Below are positions 33,142 to 38,656 of a DNA stretch of 38,656 nt, in pieces (the stretch's first letter is position 1; the number at the start of each line of letters is the position of its first letter). The stretch spans positions 1-38,656 of the forward strand of contig JANQLL010000036.1 of NCBI GenBank assembly GCA_028280605.1. Reading direction: 5' to 3'. The translations under genes were made by a program, and so were the position numbers. The notes below the pieces were generated by a model. The model was not told where the DNA came from, did no database searches, and worked only from the letters and a program-made list of their open reading frames with translations. This DNA comes from Candidatus Gastranaerophilales bacterium. GTDB taxonomy: Bacteria > Cyanobacteriota > Vampirovibrionia > Gastranaerophilales > JANQFW01.

Positions 33142-34689
33142 CTATTTTATTGGCTCTTGAATATCTTCAATGTTATGATCAATAACCAATTCAGGTTTTG
33201 CTTTGCTTTTATGCTTTGCCCAATATGTATTTAAATCTTTTTTTATATCCGGGAATAAGACATATAAGGTAATTATATTAGGTACAGCCATAAGAAACAT
33301 CATTGCATCTGAAAAATCGATTATACTTCTAAGGTTCATAGAAGAACCTATCATTATACAAGAAAAAAAGATGACTTGATAAATTGCTGTTACTGCTAAT
33401 TTATTTCCAAATAGAAAATTCCAGGACTTTTGACCGTAATAAGCCCAAGCAATTAAAGTAGAAAAAGAAAACAGCAATATCACAACTGATAAAAGATATG
33501 AAGAATAAGGTATTACAGATTGAAATGCTCTTGTAGATAATTCAACTCCACTGATTGAAGAAACAGTTGAGTGCATACCAGTAATAATAATTACAAAAGC
33601 TGTTAATGAACAGAATATTATTGTATCAATAAAAGGGCCAAGCATAGAAATAAAGCCCTGAGATATAGGCTCTCTGGTCTGAACATTTGAATAAGCAATC
33701 GAAGCAGAGCCAACACCGGCTTCATTGGAGGCAACAGCCCTTCTAAGACCTATAATTATTACACCAATAACGCCTCCTTCAATAGCATGAGGATTAAATG
33801 CATTTTCAAAAATCAAGGCAAAAACACCGGGAACTTTATCATAGTTAGGAATTATAACTGCCATTGCCAGCAAAAAATAAAAAACACCCATAAAAGGCAC
33901 TAGCACGGATGTAGTTTTAGCCAGTTTTTTTACTCCTCCTAATATAGGAAAAGCAGCTAAAATTGCTATTACTAATCCCGGTATCCATCTATTGTTATTA
34001 AAAAAGCTTTGCTCAGCCCCGGTTATTTCCACAAGCTGAGAAACTAACTGTTTAACCTGAAACATGCCGCCACAGCTTAAGGCTTCTCCCAGGCAGCCAA
34101 CAGCAAAAACTCCGGCTAGTATAACCCCGAGCTTTCTCATTTTTTTCTTTGTAAAGCCACGAGAAATATAATACATAGGACCACCGGATATAGTACCGTC
34201 AGGATTTACTTTGCGGTATTTTACACCAAGTGTACACTCAACAAATTTAACAGCCATGCCGATTATTGCACCAACCCACATCCAAAATGCAGCGCCAGGC
34301 CCGCCAATGGTAATTGCAATTGCAACACCTGCAATATTTCCGAGACCTACAGTTCCTGATAAAGCTGTTAATAATGCTTGATATGATGAAATTTCACCAT
34401 TAGCATTTTTTTCTTTAGTGTTTTTTTTAAATAACAACTCTAAACCGTGTTTAAACCCCCAAATCCCTATAAATCTGGTTTGAATTGTAAATATAATAGC
34501 TCCTACTAACAACCAAAGAACACTAACCGGCACTTGGGCATCAAAAATAGGTATGGGATAAAATATAATATCTGAAATTATGTCAGTAAAAGGTGCGAAT
34601 ACTGCATCTATTTTTTCATCTATACCTTTTGCTAAAACATTTGGTGCTTTTATAAAAAATAATAATAAAAATAATAAAATCTTTAACAT
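33142..34689 (-). CDS. Sodium:alanine/glycine symporter (AGCS family)
   Basis: A 515-aa integral membrane transporter with about ten hydrophobic helices. Family blocks are GTVGLGNIAGVAIAITIGGPGAAFWMW, VKFVECTLGVKYR, GGPMYYISRG and a C-terminal GQKSWNFLFG. It is expected to import alanine or glycine with Na+. The first 20 residues are hydrophobic and look like a signal peptide. It is followed 33 bp later by the two unknown membrane genes on the same strand. Substrate within the family is not resolvable. Confidence 0.95.
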   Translation of the reverse strand: MLKILLFLLLFFIKAPNVLAKGIDEKIDAVFAPFTDIISDIIFYPIPIFDAQVPVSVLWLLVGAIIFTIQTRFIGIWGFKHGLELLFKKNTKEKNANGEISSYQALLTALSGTVGLGNIAGVAIAITIGGPGAAFWMWVGAIIGMAVKFVECTLGVKYRKVNPDGTISGGPMYYISRGFTKKKMRKLGVILAGVFAVGCLGEALSCGGMFQVKQLVSQLVEITGAEQSFFNNNRWIPGLVIAILAAFPILGGVKKLAKTTSVLVPFMGVFYFLLAMAVIIPNYDKVPGVFALIFENAFNPHAIEGGVIGVIIIGLRRAVASNEAGVGSASIAYSNVQTREPISQGFISMLGPFIDTIIFCSLTAFVIIITGMHSTVSSISGVELSTRAFQSVIPYSSYLLSVVILLFSFSTLIAWAYYGQKSWNFLFGNKLAVTAIYQVIFFSCIMIGSSMNLRSIIDFSDAMMFLMAVPNIITLYVLFPDIKKDLNTYWAKHKSKAKPELVIDHNIEDIQEPIK

Positions 34690-34913
34690 CTCAAATAAAT
34701 CCCTGAATATAATCCATACAACTTATTCTAAGACAAACTTATTCAATTACTTATACTTTTAAATTATTATTGTAGAGTTTATTTAAGTTTATTTAAAAAT
34801 ATAAAAACTCGATATAGTACTACTAGCTAAAGAAAACAGCAAAATATACTAGTAAAAAGATTATTAAAAAAATAAAAATTTTATAATAAATTAAGTAATG
34901 ATGAATGAATTGG

Positions 34914-34919
34914 TATAAA
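34914..34919 (+). promoter_or_regulatory. -10-like box abutting the photolyase start (possible leaderless mRNA)
   Basis: TTGG precedes TATAAA (34914-34919), only 4 nt before the ATG at 34924, and no SD is present. If used, transcription would begin at or just after the ATG. An alternative -10 TATAAT lies at 34882-34887. Confidence 0.3.
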
Positions 34920-34923
34920 ATAA

Positions 34924-36270
34924 ATGGACTTAAAAAGAGTTCAATTTTTAAAACAAACCCAAAGTATAAAAAACTCTGTTTGCTATTGGATGAGCAGAGA
35001 TCAAAGAATTGAAGATAACTGGGCTCTACTCTACGCTCAGGATATTGCCTTAACCTATAAGTGTAAGTTATATGTTTTTTTTAATATTGTTAAAAGCTAT
35101 CTTGATGCTGATTCAAGACATTATAATTTTATGCTGGACGGATTAAAAGAAGTTGAAAAAGATTTAAAAAAGAAAAATATACCTTTTATTCTGCTAACCG
35201 GTGATCCTGTAGAAAATATACCTGAAATAATCAATAAAAATAAAACCAGCATACTAATTACAGATTTTAATCCTCTAAAAATATCTCAACAATGGTTAAG
35301 AGATATAACAAACAAGATTGATATAAATATTCACCAGGTAGATGCGCATAATATAGTACCTTGTTGGGTAACATCACAAAAACAAGAATATGCCGCTTAT
35401 ACAATAAGACCAAAGATTAATAAGCTATTACCAGAGTTTTTAACTTCAATACCTGAGCTAGATAATCATTATTGTAATGAAGAAGCTGATTTTGTTGTTA
35501 ATAAATGGGATGAAATTATTAATTTTCTAGAGATATCTAAAAAAGATAAAATAAAATGGCTAAAATCAGGCTCTAAAGAAGCAAAAAAAACTTTAAACCA
35601 ATTTATTGAACATAAACTGGAAAACTATGATGAATTAAGAAACAACCCAAACTTTGATGGAGCATCAAACTTATCCCCTTATTTGCATTTTGGTCAAATA
35701 TCTGCGCAAAGAGTGGCTTTAGAAGTCTCACAATCTGAGCACAGTTCAAAAGAGGCCTTTCTTGAGCAGTTAATTGTTAGAAGGGAGCTGGCTGATAACT
35801 TTTGTTACTATAATACTAATTATGATAACTTTGAGGGCTTACCTGCTTGGGCAAAAGATAGTTTGATAAAACATAAGGAAGATTTTAGGCAATATATCTA
35901 CACACTGAAAGAATTTGAAGCTGCGAAAACACATGATGGCTTATGGAATGCTGCACAGCTGGAAATGGTTAGAAAAAACAAGATGCACGGCTACTTAAGG
36001 ATGTATTGGGCAAAAAAAATACTAGAATGGTCACCATCGCCGGAGTTAGCTCTAGAATGGGCTAATTATCTAAACAACAAATATGAACTGGACGGGCGTG
36101 ACCCTAACGGCTATGTTGGAGTTGCATGGAGTATTGGTGCCGTACACGATAGAGCCTGGGCTGATAGGCCTGTGACAGGTAAAGTTCGATATATGAGCCA
36201 TGACCGAATGAAGCTAAAATTTAATATTAGCCAATACATCGATTATGTTGATAAGTTAAAGGATGAATAG
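34924..36270 (+). CDS. Class II deoxyribodipyrimidine photolyase
   Basis: 448 aa. It is a light-driven FAD enzyme repairing cyclobutane pyrimidine dimers. The N-terminal photolyase domain has VCYWMSRDQRIEDNWAL, a class II hallmark, and HNIVPCWVTS. The FAD-binding C-terminal domain has LSPYLHFGQIS, FLEQLIVRRELADNF, MHGYLRMYWAKKILEW and LDGRDPNGYVGVAWSIGAVHDRAW. Full length and apparently intact. The gene stands alone between divergent and convergent neighbours. Confidence 0.96.
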   Translation: MDLKRVQFLKQTQSIKNSVCYWMSRDQRIEDNWALLYAQDIALTYKCKLYVFFNIVKSYLDADSRHYNFMLDGLKEVEKDLKKKNIPFILLTGDPVENIPEIINKNKTSILITDFNPLKISQQWLRDITNKIDINIHQVDAHNIVPCWVTSQKQEYAAYTIRPKINKLLPEFLTSIPELDNHYCNEEADFVVNKWDEIINFLEISKKDKIKWLKSGSKEAKKTLNQFIEHKLENYDELRNNPNFDGASNLSPYLHFGQISAQRVALEVSQSEHSSKEAFLEQLIVRRELADNFCYYNTNYDNFEGLPAWAKDSLIKHKEDFRQYIYTLKEFEAAKTHDGLWNAAQLEMVRKNKMHGYLRMYWAKKILEWSPSPELALEWANYLNNKYELDGRDPNGYVGVAWSIGAVHDRAWADRPVTGKVRYMSHDRMKLKFNISQYIDYVDKLKDE

Positions 36271-36285
36271 GTTTTTAAATTGAGG

Positions 36286-36864
36286 TTAATACCCTTTTAA
36301 CCCTAAAAAGAAAGCTTTTTCAAGCCAGTCCTTTCTTTTTTTCTCACTAGCGTTTGCTAAATTAGATACAACAAATCTACTAACCGGCTTAAACCCGCAA
36401 AAATCTAGCACAGACTTATTAAGCACTGTCCAAAAAGAATCACACGTAAATAAAAACGAAAACCAAAACGGTGCACCCTGTGTATAAATAACCGTAGAGG
36501 ATCTTCCCTTTAAGAGTTTGTCCCAGCCTTTGCCGTTTGGTTTAAACTTAAAGGCATACCCCGGCAATAATACTCTATCAAAGTAGCCTTTTAATAATGC
36601 AGGTACGCTGCCCCACCATAAAGGCGTTACTATGACAAGATGTTCGCACCATTTTATTAGCTCTTGCTGCTCTTTTAGATCATCTTCCAGTTCTTGTGCC
36701 TGGTTATAACCATGATGAAGTATAAGATCAAAGTTAAGCTCTCTTAGGTTGATTATTTTAATATCATAGTCTGACTGTTTAGCCCCTTCTAAATATTTGT
36801 TGGCAAGAGCATTGCACAAGCTTTTTTCGTCGGGGTTGGCATTTAATATCAAAATCTTCTTCAT
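36286..36864 (-). CDS. NAD(P)H:quinone oxidoreductase-like flavoprotein (flavodoxin-2 fold)
   Basis: 192 aa. The flavin phosphate loop NANPDEKSLCNALA and the segment VTPLWWGSVPALLKGYFDRVLLPGYAF are typical of the NQO1/MdaB/KefF family, which reduces quinones by two electrons using NAD(P)H and FMN or FAD. IYTQGAPFWFSF matches the usual TxGxP region. GAAGGA SD. The promoter contains a 26-bp palindrome (36951-36976), suggesting repression by a dedicated regulator not encoded nearby. It is convergent with the photolyase, 15 bp apart. Confidence 0.9.
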   Translation of the reverse strand: MKKILILNANPDEKSLCNALANKYLEGAKQSDYDIKIINLRELNFDLILHHGYNQAQELEDDLKEQQELIKWCEHLVIVTPLWWGSVPALLKGYFDRVLLPGYAFKFKPNGKGWDKLLKGRSSTVIYTQGAPFWFSFLFTCDSFWTVLNKSVLDFCGFKPVSRFVVSNLANASEKKRKDWLEKAFFLGLKGY

Positions 36865-36950
36865 TATTCCTTCTATCCCCTTTGTTTTTTGTATTTGAGT
36901 AAATATGAATTAACTAGATGAATATATTAAAATTTTGTTAAAAACCTTAG

Positions 36951-36982
36951 ATATTATATTGTAAACAATATAATATTTGCAA
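36951..36982 (-). promoter_or_regulatory. Promoter overlapped by a perfect 12-bp inverted repeat
   Basis: On the minus strand TTGCAA (36982-36977), 18-bp spacer, TATAAT (36958-36953). ATATTATATTGT (36951-36962), 2-bp centre, ACAATATAATAT (36965-36976) is a perfect palindrome spanning the spacer and -10. It lies about 87 bp before the quinone reductase ATG. Confidence 0.65.
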
Positions 36983-37031
36983 GTGACAAATCTATTTATT
37001 ATATAAACTATATCGATACTTAATGAAATAA

Positions 37032-37062
37032 ACAGCCAACTTATTTAAAAGGAGGCTGTCTA
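37032..37062 (-). terminator. Terminator of the HEAT-repeat gene
   Basis: On the minus strand ACAGCC (37059-37054) pairs with GGCTGT (37037-37032), followed by TTATTTC. It lies about 40 bp past the stop. Confidence 0.55.
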
Positions 37063-37100
37063 TTCTTTAATTCTTAAATTTATAATATACGATTTTATTT

Positions 37101-38357
37101 CTAAGTAAGAGATAGGCTACTTTTTGAGATTGCAAGCAGGTTTGGATCTTTTATTTTAGCGAGCAATTCATCTATATTTTCAATTTTAGAAGCTTGCCCT
37201 AGTTTATCAAGTGCTGAGATGATCTCGCATAAAAGAATTTCATTGGTTTCTTTTTCCAGCATTGGCAACAAATGCTCTGTTGCGGTGTTTTGTTGTAGTT
37301 CTGCGATGAGGGCAATTGCTGATTTTTTTCTTTTTAAAGATTCTGCGGACAGTTCTTCGCATAAATTTTCGGATTGCATTTTCCAAAAATCTTCTCCCAA
37401 GCTATTTAGCAGGTTATGAATTTCTTCAAGCTCTTTTAATGCATCTTTATCAGCGTCAAATGTGTATTGAGAATTCTCAACAAACAAGTCTGCTTTGCTT
37501 TTCATTTTTAATAACAGCAAAGCGTATTGCCCTTCAAAACTTATATCATCCTGGCTTAGCTCTATGATTTTGTTAACACAGTCGTAGACTTTAAAGCCCA
37601 GCAATGCGCTTACATCCCAAACCTCCGGGATGCCAGAGAGAATATTATCAAAAGCTTCTAATGATAGTTCCTGACTTTGTTTATCTTCACTTGCAAATAA
37701 TTCCGAGAGGCTAACCAGGGAGCATATCTCTCCTGCAATATTTTCTGCCATACCGCCACTATTTGACATTGATTCCAGCATAGGCTTAACTGCATCAACA
37801 TTGCCATATACTGATAAAAATTGTGCTGCGTCAACTTTTTCCCAATCATCTTCTGATTTAAGCTGCTCTATAAAATGAGAGTAAGAATCTTTATCTTCTA
37901 AAGCGGATAAGGCTTCTGCCACATTTGATTTTAAAGGTTCAAAATCTTCTTTATATTGTTCAAAGATTAATGTTGCACTTTCTGTGTCGTTTATCAGGCC
38001 AAGGTATTTAACAGCATAGGCTTTTTCTTCAACAGAACCTGCTTTTAATAATTCGAGCATTTTGGGCTTTACTTGGTCTATATCAACTTTTGTAAGCGGC
38101 TCAACCAGAAAATAATCCAGCTCTTCCGCGTAGTACTTAAAAAATTCAAAAACATTATTATAATTATCTTTGTTTATAGCAAAAGCGAGCTTTCTACCGG
38201 CTTTTTCTTTAATATAGCTAAAGATAAACTCAGCGTTATCAATAATACATTTCCAGGCATCTAAATCTGTGTCGTTGATAATTTTATTAGCTGCTTTTTC
38301 TGATTTAAATTTGTCTTTGCCTAAAAGTTCTGCTGCTCGTTTATTTGGCAAGTTCAT
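37101..38357 (-). CDS. HEAT-repeat protein, unknown function
   Basis: 418 aa, acidic, all helical, no signal peptide. Helix-turn-helix units of about 30 residues recur, for example VEEKAYAVKYLGLINDTESATLIFE, VAEALSALEDKDSYSHFIEQL, WEKVDAAQFLSVYGNVDAVKPML and ILLCEIISALDKLGQASKI. The pattern (A..L..L.D..A...L) is that of HEAT or PBS-lyase-type repeats, seen in scaffolds. SD AGGAG. It stands alone, with a terminator after it and repeat copy 4 about 45 bp upstream, pointing away. No enzymatic motif is seen. Confidence 0.85.
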   Translation of the reverse strand: MNLPNKRAAELLGKDKFKSEKAANKIINDTDLDAWKCIIDNAEFIFSYIKEKAGRKLAFAINKDNYNNVFEFFKYYAEELDYFLVEPLTKVDIDQVKPKMLELLKAGSVEEKAYAVKYLGLINDTESATLIFEQYKEDFEPLKSNVAEALSALEDKDSYSHFIEQLKSEDDWEKVDAAQFLSVYGNVDAVKPMLESMSNSGGMAENIAGEICSLVSLSELFASEDKQSQELSLEAFDNILSGIPEVWDVSALLGFKVYDCVNKIIELSQDDISFEGQYALLLLKMKSKADLFVENSQYTFDADKDALKELEEIHNLLNSLGEDFWKMQSENLCEELSAESLKRKKSAIALIAELQQNTATEHLLPMLEKETNEILLCEIISALDKLGQASKIENIDELLAKIKDPNLLAISKSSLSLT

Positions 38358-38400
38358 AAAGTTAGTACTCCTATTATTTGTCTAAGGCCTTATATGCGGA

Positions 38401-38505
38401 CTCAAAAATACTTTTCAGATTCTTCAATTGTATAAAATCTTATAAAATAAACTATTCTCTGAAAAGAGTAATCTGAAGTTTGATTGAGAACCAGTATAAA
38501 TATAT
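38401..38505 (+). repeat. Dispersed quasi-palindromic repeat, copy 4 (most complete)
   Basis: The left arm CTTTTCAGATT (38411-38421) can pair with CTGAAAAG (38459-38466) or, alternatively, its TTCAGATT part with AATCTGAA (38470-38477). The right end has TCTGAA, 17 bp, TATAAA (38495-38500). No plus-strand gene is visible downstream within the window. Confidence 0.85.
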
Positions 38506-38536
38506 TATCGTAAAAAATCACAAAAATATTAAATTT

Positions 38537-38587
38537 AAAAAAAAGCAATGATAAACACCCCTTTGCCAAGCAAAAGTCTATCATTGC
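38537..38587 (-). terminator. Rho-independent terminator of the second 531-aa-family gene
   Basis: On the minus strand GCAATGATAGAC (38587-38576) pairs with GTTTATCATTGC (38556-38545) with one G-U, followed by eight T residues. It is the counterpart of 8010-8053. Confidence 0.85.
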
Positions 38588-38620
38588 ATTTAATATTTTA
38601 AATTTTTACATCAAAACCCA

Positions 38621-38656
38621 CTAATAATAAGGTTTCTTTTTATTTAATTCTTCTTT
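38621..38656 (-). CDS. 3' end of a paralogue of the 531-aa unknown protein (partial)
   Basis: The last 11 codons and stop of a minus-strand gene running off the window encode KEELNKKKPYY, identical to the C-terminus of the protein at 6381-7976. Nucleotide identity continues with few changes from 38656 to the stop and past it (TATTATTAG), then into the shared hairpin. Too short for any other statement about the gene. Confidence 0.8.
   Translation of the reverse strand, partial: KEELNKKKPYY

Noticed and set aside
1..38656. CRISPR array, IS element or transposase, prophage genes
   Set aside because: No regularly spaced repeats, no transposase, integrase or structural phage protein among the readable frames.

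Overview
The window is AT-rich (roughly 30% GC by eye) and densely coded. It probably comes from a non-photosynthetic relative of cyanobacteria (Vampirovibrionia/Melainabacteria, probably Gastranaerophilales). This is an inference from the cyanobacterial-style MinC/MinD/MinE set, the rimP-nusA-ylxR-infB order, a GerMN protein, a class II photolyase, low GC, and several lineage-type proteins without a recognisable family. No ribosomal RNA or tRNA gene was seen.

Layout. 1-4.0 kb: an EF-hand protein, a soluble two-receiver hybrid histidine kinase, and a bacterial eRF1-like (baeRF) protein with a GGWSQ loop, followed by a possible structured RNA. 4.5-8.0 kb: a helical-repeat protein with an 81-bp tandem-repeat tail, then a 531-aa protein of unknown family. 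The last 11 codons of a paralogue of that protein lie at the very end of the window on the minus strand. 8.4-10.4 kb: minC-minD-minE. 10.7-13.0 kb: UDP-xylose synthase and UDP-glucose dehydrogenase, consecutive steps from UDP-glucose to UDP-xylose. 13.1-15.3 kb: an accessory island with an orphan ribbon-helix-helix antitoxin-like gene under a perfect inverted-repeat operator, a tandem-HTH regulator, a 57-aa coiled-coil ORF and a candidate 6S RNA. 15.35-24.75 kb (minus): the translation/RNA block rimP-nusA-ylxR-infB-rbfA-truB-(GerMN)-pnp. 25.1-31.95 kb (plus): pgpH-ybeY-dgkA-M16 protease-dut-ispG and an unknown membrane-anchored protein. 31.9-34.7 kb (minus): two unknown membrane proteins and an AGCS amino-acid:sodium symporter. 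34.9-38.4 kb: class II photolyase, a flavodoxin-fold quinone reductase under a palindromic promoter, and a HEAT-repeat protein.

Structure between the genes. A roughly 100-bp dispersed repeat occurs four times (1-88 reversed, 8329-8382 internally deleted, 24991-25095, 38401-38505). In the three copies whose right arm is complete, that arm carries a promoter-like hexamer pair 17-18 bp apart. In two cases it sits directly in front of an operon (minCDE and pgpH). ylxR has no ATG/GTG/TTG that would include its conserved Cys motif. It appears to start at ATT three bases after the nusA stop and in the same frame, with the nusA Glu codons acting as Shine-Dalgarno. The two copies of the unknown 531-aa family end in identical peptides and share a downstream hairpin with a covarying base pair.
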